Origin: Marinobacter sp. LA51
GTDB taxonomy: Bacteria; Pseudomonadota; Gammaproteobacteria; Pseudomonadales; Oleiphilaceae
Assembly (NCBI RefSeq): GCF_030297175.1
Contig: NZ_AP028070.1
Span: 1,426,001 to 1,490,000 of the forward strand
DNA length: 64,000 nt
Reading direction: 5' to 3'
Made by a program: the position numbers and the translations under genes. Within the stretch, counting starts at the first letter, position 1. Each line of letters opens with the position of its first letter. Below the pieces are notes generated by a model. That model was not told where the DNA came from. It did no database searches and saw only the letters and a list, made by a program, of their open reading frames with translations. This document shows positions 17,122 to 33,054 of the stretch, one piece after another.

Positions 17122-17589
17122 GTGCAGTACCCTGCAAACCGGAGCTTTTTCCGCCGGATGGCCCGTGTTGGGCTGTTCTTCCTGGTCGTGGCGTTGGCCG
17201 GTTGTGAGAAGATTGAACTGGAGCGGGCCGACGGGCCAAAGATGAACTGGGATATGCTTCGCGGCCAATGGGTGCTGGTCAATTACTGGGCCGAGTGGTG
17301 CAAGCCCTGCCTGGAGGAAATCCCGGAACTGAATGAACTGGACAAGGCGCCGGACATTGCCGTGCTGGGTGTCAATTTTGACGGCGTGCGTGGCGAAGAA
17401 TTGGAGCGCCTGGGCGAGCGCATGGGAATCGAGTTCACCATGCTGGCGGAAGACCCCGGTCAGAAACTAGGCTGGCAGACCCCCGTGGCCCTGCCGGCCA
17501 CCTTTATTGTTAACCCCGAAGGGGATCTGCTGGAAGCCCGGTTTGGGCCCCAGACAGAAGCAGACATCCGGGCCCTGATCGGCGGTTAA
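17122..17589 (+). CDS. TlpA-like thioredoxin lipoprotein
   Basis: 155 aa from a GTG at 17122 with a perfect AGGAGG 7 nt upstream; the longer frame from 17092 would place that site inside the gene. The N-terminus is a lipoprotein signal ending LVVALAGC. The thioredoxin domain has the active site WAEWCKPCLEE near residue 60 and the cis-Pro loop ALPATFIVNPEGDL near 130. It is likely a membrane-anchored periplasmic disulfide reductase. Its partner is not apparent. It ends 45 nt before dnaE. Confidence 0.9.
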   Translation: MQYPANRSFFRRMARVGLFFLVVALAGCEKIELERADGPKMNWDMLRGQWVLVNYWAEWCKPCLEEIPELNELDKAPDIAVLGVNFDGVRGEELERLGERMGIEFTMLAEDPGQKLGWQTPVALPATFIVNPEGDLLEARFGPQTEADIRALIGG

Positions 17590-17634
17590 TCGCCGGGCCC
17601 AAACAGAATTTATCAGCAGGAATTGCCTGACGTT

Positions 17635-21117
<3,483 letters not shown>

Positions 21118-21295
21118 GTTAGTCCGGCAAGGTTCTGGGCGCTAATACGGCTGACACATTGATAAATTACGGTTTTGTCAGAATGCGGACTCATACCAAT
21201 GTCCGCTTTAGCCGTGTTGCGGGCGCTGCTATCTTTGTCCCAAATTCTGGTTTGGCGGAGTGTTTCTCCACCTGGCAATCAAATGATGGAACATC

Positions 21296-22249
21296 ATGAA
21301 CCCTAATTATCTGGATTTCGAACAGCCTATTGCCGACCTGGAAGCCAAGATTGAAGAGCTTCGCATGGTGGGCAACGACACCGACATTAACATCAGCGAT
21401 GAAATTACCCGGCTGAAGAAGAAGAGCGTCAGCTTGACCGAGAGTATTTTCTCGGATCTGAAGCCGTGGGACGTTGCGCGTCTGGCACGCCATCCGCGCC
21501 GACCCTATACCCTTGATTACATCGAGTCGATGTTCGAGGATTTTGACGAGCTGCACGGTGATCGGCGCTACGCTGACGACCTGGCCATCGTGGGCGGCAC
21601 CGCCCGCCTGGACGACAAGCCGGTCATGGTGATTGGTCACCAGAAAGGTCGGGAAGTGCGTGACAAAGTAAAGCGCAACTTCGGCATGCCTCGCCCTGAA
21701 GGCTACCGTAAGGCCCTGCGCCTGATGGAAATGGCCGAGCGGTTCAATATGCCAATCCTCACCTTCATTGACACCCCGGGCGCCTATCCAGGCATCGGTG
21801 CCGAAGAGCGTGGGCAGAGTGAAGCCATTGCGTTCAACCTGGCGGTGATGTCACGGCTGAAAACTCCGATCATCTCCACCGTTATCGGTGAGGGTGGCTC
21901 CGGTGGCGCACTGGCCATCGGTGTGTGCGATCAGCTGAACATGCTGCAGTACTCCACTTATGCCGTTATCTCTCCCGAAGGTTGTGCCTCTATCCTCTGG
22001 AAAAGTGCAGAGTATGCAGCGCAGGCCGCAGAAGCTATGGGTGTAACTGCAGACCGGCTCAAGGATCTCGGGCTGGCGGACAACGTCATCCAGGAACCCT
22101 TGGGTGGTGCGCACCGGAATCCGGACAAGATGGCCCAATCCCTGAAAGACATTCTGGCCAAGGGCGTGTCCGAGCTGTCCCGCCTGCCCAAGGACGAACT
22201 GGTCGCACGCCGCTATGAGCGGCTGACCCGCTATGACACCGGGCGCTAA
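21296..22249 (+). CDS. accA: Acetyl-CoA carboxylase carboxyltransferase alpha subunit
   Basis: 317 aa, typical length. The crotonase-like core includes [20 protein letters not shown] near residue 155 and [17 protein letters not shown] near 200, whose Gly-rich loop forms the oxyanion hole. With AccD it transfers the carboxyl group from carboxybiotin to acetyl-CoA, the first step of fatty-acid synthesis. The 178-nt gap after dnaE contains a weak 6-bp hairpin (GCGGAC 21185-21190 with GTCCGC 21201-21206). It overlaps tilS by 17 nt. Confidence 0.97.
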   Translation: MNPNYLDFEQPIADLEAKIEELRMVGNDTDINISDEITRLKKKSVSLTESIFSDLKPWDVARLARHPRRPYTLDYIESMFEDFDELHGDRRYADDLAIVGGTARLDDKPVMVIGHQKGREVRDKVKRNFGMPRPEGYRKALRLMEMAERFNMPILTFIDTPGAYPGIGAEERGQSEAIAFNLAVMSRLKTPIISTVIGEGGSGGALAIGVCDQLNMLQYSTYAVISPEGCASILWKSAEYAAQAAEAMGVTADRLKDLGLADNVIQEPLGGAHRNPDKMAQSLKDILAKGVSELSRLPKDELVARRYERLTRYDTGR

Positions 22250-23597
22250 GCCCGAGAACGGCGTTGCCTGGCCGGACGCCCTGTGTGCTCCGGTCAGGTC
22301 ACTTCCCGAACACGCCCGCCTGTGGGTCGCCGTCAGTGGTGGCCTGGATTCCGTCTTGCTGCTCCATGTGGTCGCCCATTCCCACGCCGCCCGGGTTCCG
22401 GTTGTCGCTATCCACGTTAATCATCAGTTGCAATCCAATGCCAGCGACAGCGAAGCCCTGTGCCGTGCGCTGTGCGATCGGTTGGGTGTGCATTTTATTT
22501 CCCGTCGGGTGTCGGTGCAGACTGACAAGGTAAGTGACGAGGCTGGTGATGTTGGCGGTATTGAAGAAGCTGCGCGCAGGGCACGCTACTCGGTGTTTGA
22601 GCAGGTTCTGGAACCGTGCGATCTGTTGCTGATGGCACATCACGCTGATGACCAGGCGGAAACGATTTTGTTTCGGCTGATGCGTGGCAGCGGCGTTGCC
22701 GGACTGGCAGGAATGCCCCGCAGCCGGGCGCTGGGTGCCGGTCAGCTGGTCCGGCCCTGGCTGGATCTGGAGCGGGCAGAGCTTGAGCGTTGGGCGCGCC
22801 AGGCGTCACTCGATTGGGTGGAAGATCCGAGCAATACCGATCAGGGCTACGATCGCAATTACCTGCGCCACGGCATCCTGCCGGGCCTGAAAGCCCGCTG
22901 GCCGAACCTGAGCCGGAGGCTTCGGCACAGTGCCGGCGCGTGCGCGGACAGCGCTTTTCTGAATGACCGACTGGCGGAACTCCAATGCGCCCAGGTGGGT
23001 GATACCGATGGACGATTGTCGTCGCCATCGTTACAGGCGCTGGCAGCGATTGAACAGGTCAATCTGGTGCGCTGGTGGATTCGCCAGCAGGGCTTTGAGC
23101 CGCCTGCGATCTCGGACTGGCAGCAGGTGCTGCAAGAGTTGCTGGAGGCCGGACCGGACCGTGAGCCCGAGTTGCTGGGCGAAGGGTTCAGCTTGCGCCG
23201 GTTCCAGGGCCGGATATACCTGGTGCCGGAGCGAGGGGAGAAACCGGATTCGCCTCAGGAGTTTTTGCCTGGTCAATCGATCGTGTTTGGAGGCTGGACG
23301 CTTGCCCTGGAATCCGCCGCTAACCCGGAATCGGTGTTGCCGCCAATACGGGTATCTACGAGGCAGGGTGGCGAACGCATCCGATTGCACCCGGACGGGC
23401 ACTCGAAATCACTGAAAAACTGGCTGCAGGAACAGGCTGTTCCACCCTGGGAGCGGACCCGTCTTCCGTTGGTTTTTGCGGGTTCGGGGGATGATGCCGT
23501 ACTCATTGCCGTAGGCGATCTGTGGTGTTCGGGCCAATACTCGGGAAGCGCTCCTGCCGCCGGCTGGAGGCTCATCGTGAAGCGGGAAGGTGATTGA
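22233..23597 (+). CDS. tilS: tRNA(Ile)-lysidine synthase
   Basis: 454 aa. The N-type PP-loop ATPase motif is [14 protein letters not shown] near residue 33; HVNHQL and the [17 protein letters not shown] segment are family hallmarks; two further TilS C-terminal domains follow. It converts the wobble C34 of tRNA(Ile) CAU to lysidine so that AUA codons are read as isoleucine. It starts 17 nt inside accA, suggesting coupling. An alternative short start is not supported because the PP-loop needs the present N-terminus. Confidence 0.96.
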   Translation: MTPGAKPENGVAWPDALCAPVRSLPEHARLWVAVSGGLDSVLLLHVVAHSHAARVPVVAIHVNHQLQSNASDSEALCRALCDRLGVHFISRRVSVQTDKVSDEAGDVGGIEEAARRARYSVFEQVLEPCDLLLMAHHADDQAETILFRLMRGSGVAGLAGMPRSRALGAGQLVRPWLDLERAELERWARQASLDWVEDPSNTDQGYDRNYLRHGILPGLKARWPNLSRRLRHSAGACADSAFLNDRLAELQCAQVGDTDGRLSSPSLQALAAIEQVNLVRWWIRQQGFEPPAISDWQQVLQELLEAGPDREPELLGEGFSLRRFQGRIYLVPERGEKPDSPQEFLPGQSIVFGGWTLALESAANPESVLPPIRVSTRQGGERIRLHPDGHSKSLKNWLQEQAVPPWERTRLPLVFAGSGDDAVLIAVGDLWCSGQYSGSAPAAGWRLIVKREGD

Positions 23598-23622
23598 GTC
23601 AGTGGGGGGATTCTGGTAGTCT
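23594..23622 (+). promoter_or_regulatory. Candidate sigma-70 promoter for pyrG
   Basis: TTGAGT at 23594-23599, a 17-nt spacer, TAGTCT at 23617-23622, beginning at the tilS stop codon. The predicted leader of about 56 nt contains the self-complementary CATCTTGAGATG. The -10 match is weak. Confidence 0.35.
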
Positions 23623-23642
23623 GGCGTCCCATCTTGAGATGA

Positions 23643-26171
<2,529 letters not shown>

Positions 26172-26201
26172 TCTTCGTTTCGTCCCTCTTTGATTACCTG
26201 A

Positions 26202-27518
<1,317 letters not shown>

Positions 27519-27538
27519 AGCCCATCCTTCCATTTTGA

Positions 27539-27619
27539 GCCACAATCTTTATGATTGTGGCTACAAAGTGATTAAGGCCATCCCGATCTGGATGAAAATC
27601 CAATCGAGATGGCCTTTTT
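27539..27619 (+). terminator. Tandem hairpins and terminator after eno
   Basis: The first hairpin is GCCACAATC / GATTGTGGC (27539-27547, 27553-27561). The second is a long stem, AAGGCCATC / GATGGCCTT (27574-27582, 27608-27616), with inner pairs CGAT/ATCG and TGGAT/ATCCA around a GAAA loop, ending in five T residues (27615-27619). The second is a good rho-independent terminator. Confidence 0.85.
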
Positions 27620-27639
27620 ACACAAGCGGTTAGAAGAAG

Positions 27640-27669
27640 TTGTTGTTAATCTACTCCAAGGTCTATACT
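27640..27669 (+). promoter_or_regulatory. Candidate sigma-70 promoter for ftsB
   Basis: TTGTTG at 27640-27645, an 18-nt spacer, TATACT at 27664-27669, directly after the eno terminator. The predicted start is near 27676. Confidence 0.45.
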
Positions 27670-27719
27670 CGGCAAACGTCGTTTACTTTTTAATCGGTTA
27701 ATCCGGAACGGGCTCGGCA

Positions 27720-27992
27720 ATGAAGTTGCTCTGGACCACAATGATTGTGCTGATACTCCTGCTACAGGTGCGCCTGTGGGTCGGGGAGGGCAGCTTTGCG
27801 CAGGTCTGGGCGCTGGAAAAGTCTATTGCTGAGCAGCGTGAGGAGAACTCCGAGCTGGCGACCCGTAACGAGCGCCTCTACGCAGAGGTTCGTAACCTGC
27901 GTAATGAGCAGAGCGCCGTGGAGGAAAGGGCCAGGATGAACCTTGGTTTGATTCGCGAAGACGAAACCTTCTTTCTTGTCGTAGAGAATTGA
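27720..27992 (+). CDS. ftsB: Cell division protein FtsB
   Basis: 90 aa: a short cytoplasmic start, one membrane helix (about residues 4-21), then a periplasmic coiled coil (about 30-70) with regular Leu/Ala heptads and a conserved end, RARMNLGLIREDETFFLV. FtsB joins FtsL and FtsQ and helps activate septal peptidoglycan synthesis. Position between eno and ispD is the conserved gammaproteobacterial one. The gene is followed by a structured repeat element before ispD. Confidence 0.94.
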   Translation: MKLLWTTMIVLILLLQVRLWVGEGSFAQVWALEKSIAEQREENSELATRNERLYAEVRNLRNEQSAVEERARMNLGLIREDETFFLVVEN

Positions 27993-28010
27993 GCTCCTTC
28001 TTCGGAGTGT

Positions 28011-28120
28011 AGATCGACGAGGCTGCCTTTCCCGGGAACCGCTACGAGCACATCCATGTGCGCTTGGCTGTGGCCATCCATGGCCACAGACATTCCCGGA
28101 AAAGGCAGTCTCGCCGATCT
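28011..28120 (+). repeat. Structured palindromic element, copy 1
   Basis: 110 nt between ftsB and ispD. Outer arms 28011-28038 and 28093-28120 pair over 28 positions with two mismatches and one G-T pair. The 54-nt core (28039-28092) holds two smaller hairpins, GCAC/GTGC around ATCCAT and CTGTGGCC/GGCCACAG around ATCCAT, so the folded form is a three-way junction with two ATCCAT loops. The core matches 45570-45623 (opposite strand) at 46 of 54 positions, while the arms are unrelated. It may be a REP-like element; no transposase is nearby. Confidence 0.85.
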
Positions 28121-28142
28121 TCCGACCTTGTACGGGCGCCCC

Positions 28143-28844
28143 ATGACTGAATCCAACCTCTGGCTCATTGTTCCTGCTGCTGGGATTGGCCAGCGAATGC
28201 AGGCTGAATGCCCCAAGCAGTACCTTCGTATTGATTCCCGTTTTATTCTCGATATCACCCTTTCGCGTGTGCTGAATGCTGCCCGGTTTTCCGGCTGCAT
28301 GGTTCCCCTGAATCCGTCCGACCATTGGTGGCCGACTACCGAGTCCAGTCAGGATGAACGAATCCAGATTTGCACCGGCGGTACCGAGCGCGCGGATTCG
28401 GTGTTGGCGGCGCTGCGTGCGTTGGCTGGCCAGGCTGAGGACGATGACTGGGTTCTGGTGCACGATGCAGCACGGCCGTGCGTGCTTGGTGAGGATCTGA
28501 ACAAGCTGATCGACACCTTGTCCGGGCACCCGGTTGGCGGACTGTTGGCGGCGCCGGTTGCGGACACGCTGAAGAAGGCGGGCCCGGGTGAGAATCCGGA
28601 AGTGCAGGAAACCGTGGACCGACGCGCGCTGTGGCGGGCTCTGACACCGCAGATGTTTCGCTATTCCGCGCTGGTGGCTGCGCTTGAAAAAGCCCTGGAG
28701 GCTGGGTTACCGATCACGGATGAGTCCTCTGCCATGGAGTTTTCCGGTACCATGCCGGTACTGGTTGAAGGCCGGCCTGACAACATCAAGGTCACGGTTC
28801 CTGCGGATCTGGATCTTGCTGGCTTTATTCTCAGCCGTTTCTGA
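28143..28844 (+). CDS. ispD: 2-C-methyl-D-erythritol 4-phosphate cytidylyltransferase
   Basis: 233 aa from the ATG at 28143 (MTESNLWLIVPAAGIGQRM). The nucleotide-binding GIGQRMQAECPKQYL, GTERADSVLAAL, VHDAARPCV near residue 102 and TDESSAMEFSG near 195 are IspD signatures. It makes CDP-methylerythritol in the non-mevalonate isoprenoid pathway. No Shine-Dalgarno sequence precedes the start, which lies 22 nt after the palindromic element. A longer frame through the element (from 28080 or 28056) exists but has no family support. Confidence 0.95.
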   Translation: MTESNLWLIVPAAGIGQRMQAECPKQYLRIDSRFILDITLSRVLNAARFSGCMVPLNPSDHWWPTTESSQDERIQICTGGTERADSVLAALRALAGQAEDDDWVLVHDAARPCVLGEDLNKLIDTLSGHPVGGLLAAPVADTLKKAGPGENPEVQETVDRRALWRALTPQMFRYSALVAALEKALEAGLPITDESSAMEFSGTMPVLVEGRPDNIKVTVPADLDLAGFILSRF

Positions 28845-28869
28845 ATTTTCTCGTTTCCCGGAGTAGGTT

Positions 28870-29349
28870 ATGCGTATTGGTCAGGGCTTTGACGTCCACG
28901 CCTTTGGTCCAGGCGATTCGGTGATTCTTGGCGGGGTATCCATTCCCCACAGTCAGGGCCTGAAGGCGCATTCGGATGGCGATGTGCTGCTGCACGCGCT
29001 GGCGGATGCCCTGCTGGGTGCGGTCGCTCTGGGGGATATTGGGCACCTGTTTCCGGACACCAGCGACGAATGGGCCGGCGCGGACAGTCGCGATCTGCTG
29101 CGCCGGGTCATGCAGAGGGTGCGGGAAGAGGGCTATGGTGTGATCAATATCGACAGCACCATCATTGCCCAAGCGCCAAAAATGGCGCCGCACATTGAGG
29201 GCATGCGCCTGAACATCGCCGAGGATCTCGGTATTCCGGCGAGTCGTGTGAGTGTGAAGGCCACCACCACCGAAAAGCTCGGTTTCACTGGCCGCGGTGA
29301 GGGTATTGCTTGCCAGGCCGTGTGTCTGCTGGAGCCGGTGTCTTCGTGA
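28870..29349 (+). CDS. ispF: 2-C-methyl-D-erythritol 2,4-cyclodiphosphate synthase
   Basis: 159 aa. Metal-binding GFDVHAF at residues 6-12, [19 protein letters not shown] near 33, GDIGHLFPD near 55 and [14 protein letters not shown] near 132 match IspF trimers. It cyclises CDP-methylerythritol 2-phosphate with loss of CMP. It follows ispD by 25 nt; the GTG of truD overlaps its stop codon. Confidence 0.96.
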   Translation: MRIGQGFDVHAFGPGDSVILGGVSIPHSQGLKAHSDGDVLLHALADALLGAVALGDIGHLFPDTSDEWAGADSRDLLRRVMQRVREEGYGVINIDSTIIAQAPKMAPHIEGMRLNIAEDLGIPASRVSVKATTTEKLGFTGRGEGIACQAVCLLEPVSS

Positions 29350-30446
29350 GTAACAACGACGAATCCACGAGTCACTGGCGTCTGGACTGGCCGACCTCGG
29401 CCGGTGGCCGAATCGCCCGGGGTCAGTTGAAATCCTGCCCTGAAGACTTCCAGGTGGATGAGGATCTGGAGGGAGTGCCCGCAGAGGCGTCGCCCGAGGA
29501 CATTGCCGGGGACGGCGAACACCTGTATCTGCGACTTCGCAAAACTGGCGACAACACCGAGTTCGTGGCGCGGGAACTGGCCTCGCTTGCAGGCTGCCGG
29601 TCGTTTGATGTTGGCTTTTGTGGCCTGAAGGACCGTCACGCTGTCACCAGCCAGTGGTTCAGTCTCTATCGCCCGGGCAAGGCATCAGAAGATTCCGAGT
29701 TTATTGCAAGCGTGGCCGAGCGCTGGCAGGTGCTGTCGGCATTCCGCTCCAGCCGCAAGCTGCGTCGCGGTGATCATCAGGGCAACCGCTTTGTCATCGT
29801 TCTGCGGGACGTGGTGGGAGCACACGCCGATATTGATGAGGCCCTCGCCCGGCTGAAGGAGCAGGGGGCACCGAATTATTTTGGTCCCCAGCGCTTTGGT
29901 CATGGTGGTGGTAATCTGGACCAGGCGGCGATCATGGATCCGTCCGCCATGGACAGCCGGTCCCGTTCTGGTGGACGCGGTCGCAAAGGCAAAAACCGCG
30001 CTGGCAGAGAGGCTTCGAAAAACGTATTGTACTTTTCGGCGGCACGTTCGTGGCTGTTCAATGAGGTGCTTGCCCACCGGGTATCTGAGGGTAGCTGGCT
30101 CACAGCAATGGACGGTGAACCGGGTTTTTCTGAGGCTGACTCGGTACCAACGGGACCGCTGTGGGGTGATGGCGGAACTGTTGCCGAAGGGGTGCAGGGC
30201 GAGTTGGAGCGCCAGGTGGTCGAGCAGGCACCGGATCTTGTCCGGGTATTCTCAACCACTCGAATGAAACCCGAGCGGCGTGCCCTGGCAGTTTTGCCCA
30301 GTGAGTTGGTGTGGCAATGGCAGGATGACGGCAGTCTCCGACTTGAGTTCTCACTGGCACCCGGACAGTACGCCACCACACTGCTGAATGATGTATTCGA
30401 GCTTGAGGACATGAGCCTCGGCCGCCATAACAAACAACAAGGCTAG
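29346..30446 (+). CDS. truD: tRNA pseudouridine(13) synthase
   Basis: 366 aa from a GTG at 29346 overlapping the ispF TGA. The catalytic Asp is in [17 protein letters not shown] near residue 86; the upstream [13 protein letters not shown] and [14 protein letters not shown] near 185 are TruD marks. Between about residues 200 and 220 lies an Arg/Lys/Gly-rich segment, [19 protein letters not shown], which may bind RNA. It modifies U13 of tRNA(Glu) in relatives. The ispF-truD-surE order is conserved. Confidence 0.94.
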   Translation: MSNNDESTSHWRLDWPTSAGGRIARGQLKSCPEDFQVDEDLEGVPAEASPEDIAGDGEHLYLRLRKTGDNTEFVARELASLAGCRSFDVGFCGLKDRHAVTSQWFSLYRPGKASEDSEFIASVAERWQVLSAFRSSRKLRRGDHQGNRFVIVLRDVVGAHADIDEALARLKEQGAPNYFGPQRFGHGGGNLDQAAIMDPSAMDSRSRSGGRGRKGKNRAGREASKNVLYFSAARSWLFNEVLAHRVSEGSWLTAMDGEPGFSEADSVPTGPLWGDGGTVAEGVQGELERQVVEQAPDLVRVFSTTRMKPERRALAVLPSELVWQWQDDGSLRLEFSLAPGQYATTLLNDVFELEDMSLGRHNKQQG

Positions 30447-30457
30447 CGGAGAACACA

Positions 30458-31228
30458 GTGCGTATTCTGTTGTCCAACGATGACGGCGTTCACTCACCAG
30501 GATTGGTTGCCCTGTTCGAGGGCTTGAAGGGCCTTGGTGATCTGGAAGTCGTGGCTCCGGATAGGGACCATAGCGGGGCCAGTAATTCCCTGACCCTGAA
30601 CCGGCCGTTAACGGTTGAACAGCATCCCAATGGCTTTCGTTCCGTGGATGGTACCCCTACCGACTGCGTACATCTGGCAGTCAATGGATTGTTTGATCAG
30701 CCGTTTGATCGGGTTGTCTCGGGGATCAATACCCACGCCAACCTTGGTGACGACATCATCTATTCCGGCACCGTTGCTGCGGCCACGGAGGGACGCCACC
30801 TGGGCCTCCCGGCAATTGCCGTCTCCCTGGTCAATAACGGGCACTTCCACTATGAAACGGCGGCACGAGTAGTTCGTCACTTGCTCGAGAGCGCCCGACC
30901 TTTGGCCCTCGGGCCCCGCTCGATTCTGAATGTGAACGTACCTGACTTGCCCTGGAACGAGTTGAACGGTTTCCGGGTGACCCGTCTGGGGCACCGTGAG
31001 CGGGCCGAAGGTGCAGTGCCCATGACCTGCCCGCGGGGCAAGGAGCGCTACTGGATTGGTGCCGCCGGCGCAGGTGGCGATGCCGGTCCCGGGACCGATT
31101 TTCAGGCCATTCGCGAAGGCTATGTCTCGATCACTCCCGTTCACATCGACATGACCCGTCATGATGCCATGGCTTCGCTGCGGGAGTGGGTCGAGGGGCT
31201 GGACGATTGCGGGGAGGCTGAAGCATGA
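30458..31228 (+). CDS. surE: 5'/3'-nucleotidase SurE
   Basis: 256 aa from a GTG at 30458 with GGAG upstream. The N-terminal ILLSNDDGVHSPGLVAL carries the metal-binding Asp pair; VVAPDRDHSGASNSLTL, a further Asn in SGINTHANLGDDIIYSGTVAAA near residue 95 and SVDGTPTDCVHL are SurE motifs. It is a divalent-metal phosphatase for nucleoside monophosphates. It overlaps pcm by 4 nt, the classic stationary-phase survival pair. Confidence 0.96.
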   Translation: MRILLSNDDGVHSPGLVALFEGLKGLGDLEVVAPDRDHSGASNSLTLNRPLTVEQHPNGFRSVDGTPTDCVHLAVNGLFDQPFDRVVSGINTHANLGDDIIYSGTVAAATEGRHLGLPAIAVSLVNNGHFHYETAARVVRHLLESARPLALGPRSILNVNVPDLPWNELNGFRVTRLGHRERAEGAVPMTCPRGKERYWIGAAGAGGDAGPGTDFQAIREGYVSITPVHIDMTRHDAMASLREWVEGLDDCGEAEA

Positions 31229-31881
31229 CCGCGCAATTGCAGGGTATTGGAATGACCTCGCGCCGCACCCGAATGCGCCTGGTGCAACGCCTGCGCGAGG
31301 CCGGTATTGAGTCGGATCGAGTGCTGGATGTCCTTGGCGAAGTTCCCCGCCATATTTTCCTGGATGAAGCGCTTTCTCACCGCGCCTATGAGGATACGTC
31401 CCTACCCATCGGCTATGGCCAGACCCTATCCCAACCCTACATTGTGGCCCGTATGACTGAGCTGATGCTGGCGCATGAGCCTGAGCGGGTGCTTGAGCTG
31501 GGCACCGGTTCCGGCTACCAGACTGCGGTGCTCGCTCGGCTGTTTGATGAAATCTACAGTGTTGAAAGAATCAAACCTTTGCAGGATCGGGCCCGCGACC
31601 GGTTGCGTCAGCTTCATGCCCGTAACGTGCTCCTGAAGCACGCGGACGGCGGCATGGGGTGGCCAGACCGTGGTCCGTTTGATGGCATCATTGTCACTGC
31701 TGCCCCGGTCGAGATACCCCAGGAACTGTTAATGCAGTTGCGGGACGGCGGCGTGTTGATCGCCCCCGTGGGAGAGGAAGATCAGATTCTGGTGGAAGTG
31801 ACCCGCCGGGGTGACCGGTTTGACCACAAGGAACTGGAGCCCGTGCATTTTGTACCGCTGCTCGGCGGGGTGGTTCGGTGA
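31225..31881 (+). CDS. pcm: Protein-L-isoaspartate O-methyltransferase
   Basis: 218 aa. SAM-binding motif VLELGTGSGYQTAVLARL near residue 90, YSVERIKPL, FDGIIVTAAPVEIP near 152 and a closing LEPVHFVPLLGG are family hallmarks. It methylates damaged isoaspartyl residues for protein repair. It overlaps both neighbours by 4 nt (surE upstream, the DUF368 gene downstream). Confidence 0.96.
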   Translation: MTAQLQGIGMTSRRTRMRLVQRLREAGIESDRVLDVLGEVPRHIFLDEALSHRAYEDTSLPIGYGQTLSQPYIVARMTELMLAHEPERVLELGTGSGYQTAVLARLFDEIYSVERIKPLQDRARDRLRQLHARNVLLKHADGGMGWPDRGPFDGIIVTAAPVEIPQELLMQLRDGGVLIAPVGEEDQILVEVTRRGDRFDHKELEPVHFVPLLGGVVR

Positions 31882-32846
31882 CCAACAGCGATCAAGCCAG
31901 TTCCGAAGGAGAGCGCCGGCACCATCCGGCCGCGGTATTTGTCCGGGGTATGGCCATGGGCGCTGCGGACATAGTGCCCGGTGTATCCGGTGGTACCATC
32001 GCCTTTATTACGGGAATTTATTTTCGCCTGCTTGAGGCCATCAACGCGGTGCCCGGTGCGGTCGTGCGCGATCTGTTTCGAGGTCGGCTACAGGCATTCT
32101 GGCACGCCTGTGATGGCACCTTCCTGGTGTGTTTGCTCGCCGGCGTGCTGACCAGCATTCTCACGCTGGCATCCCTGATCAGTTACGTTCTGGTCACCTA
32201 TCCCATTTTGATCTGGAGTTTCTTTTTCGGGCTGATTGTTGCCTCGGTCTGGCACGTGGGTCGTCAGGTCCGGCAATACAAGGCTTTCCTGTGTTTGCCC
32301 CTGATTGCTGGCATCGCATTGGCGTGGTGGATAACCACCTTGTCCGCAGTACAGCCGGCGCCGTCGTCCCTGACTTTCTTTCTGGCCGGTGCGCTGGCCA
32401 TCTGCGCAATGATTTTGCCGGGGATTTCCGGCAGTTTCATCCTGGTCATTATTGGCATGTACGCACCGGTGCTAGAGGTCATCCAGTCGGCCAATATTAC
32501 CCTGCTGGCGTTGTTCCTGGTCGGGTGTGTGTTAGGCCTGCTGTCCATCGCACGAGTGATTACCTGGGCATTTCATCATTTTCACGATGTGGTCCTGGCC
32601 GTGCTTACAGGCTTCATGATTGGGGCGCTGAACAAAGTGTGGCCCTGGAAACAGACCCTTAGCTGGCGGTCCAACAGTGCCGGTGAACAGGTGCCGCTGA
32701 ACGAAGCGAGTGTCAGTCCGTTCACCTTTGCGGATATAACCGGACAGGATCCGCAAGTGGCTTTCGCGTTGCTGGTGGCGCTGGCAGGCTTCTTGTTGGT
32801 GCTGGCCGTCGAGTGGGGCGGTGGGCGCCATCAACGCAACGGTTAG
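31878..32846 (+). CDS. DUF368 membrane protein (PopT-like polyprenyl-phosphate transporter)
   Basis: 322 aa from a GTG at 31878 overlapping the pcm stop. It has about eight to nine membrane helices and two related Gly-rich motifs, GAADIVPGVSGGTIAFITG near residue 28 and ICAMILPGISGSFILVIIGM near 174, an internal repeat typical of DUF368. Family members were shown to recycle undecaprenyl phosphate across the inner membrane for envelope polymers. That function is transferred from the family; nothing here proves the substrate. Placement between pcm and nlpD ties it to envelope and stationary-phase genes. Confidence 0.87.
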   Translation: MTNSDQASSEGERRHHPAAVFVRGMAMGAADIVPGVSGGTIAFITGIYFRLLEAINAVPGAVVRDLFRGRLQAFWHACDGTFLVCLLAGVLTSILTLASLISYVLVTYPILIWSFFFGLIVASVWHVGRQVRQYKAFLCLPLIAGIALAWWITTLSAVQPAPSSLTFFLAGALAICAMILPGISGSFILVIIGMYAPVLEVIQSANITLLALFLVGCVLGLLSIARVITWAFHHFHDVVLAVLTGFMIGALNKVWPWKQTLSWRSNSAGEQVPLNEASVSPFTFADITGQDPQVAFALLVALAGFLLVLAVEWGGGRHQRNG

Positions 32847-32877
32847 TGTGCGGTTCACCGTGGAAAAATTTCCAAAG

Positions 32878-32978
32878 TGTTACCTAATGCACATTTTGAC
32901 TGTTCCTACCGGTAACAGATGTGGTCAGTCAGTAACTTGGATTCCAGATTGAATTGTGCAATATATTAGCAAGTTACT
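32878..32978 (+). promoter_or_regulatory. GTAAC/GTTAC half-site array upstream of nlpD
   Basis: Two inverted pairs: TGTTACC (32878-32884) with GGTAACA (32911-32917), and AGTAACTTG (32931-32939) with CAAGTTACT (32970-32978), a perfect 9-bp inverted repeat. All four share GTAAC or GTTAC. They lie about 50 to 150 nt before the predicted sigma-54 start, the usual place for an enhancer-binding activator. Confidence 0.5.
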
Positions 32979-32999
32979 CATAAAACTTTAGAAAGTTGT

Positions 33000-33016
33000 T
33001 TGGCACGCCGTATGCG
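33000..33016 (+). promoter_or_regulatory. Candidate sigma-54 promoter for nlpD-rpoS
   Basis: TTGGCACGCCGTATGCG: the -24 GG (33002-33003) and -12 GC (33014-33015) are separated by the required 10 nt, and CACG after GG matches the consensus. The predicted start is near 33027, 28 nt before the nlpD GTG. Confidence 0.6.
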
Positions 33017-33054
33017 TTATACGGATTATTTATAACTGGGTCGTTTTTATTCTT

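Noticed and set aside
28056-28142. N-terminal extension of ispD through the palindromic element
   Set aside because: The extra residues are encoded by the element's right arm and lack homology; the family start is at 28143.
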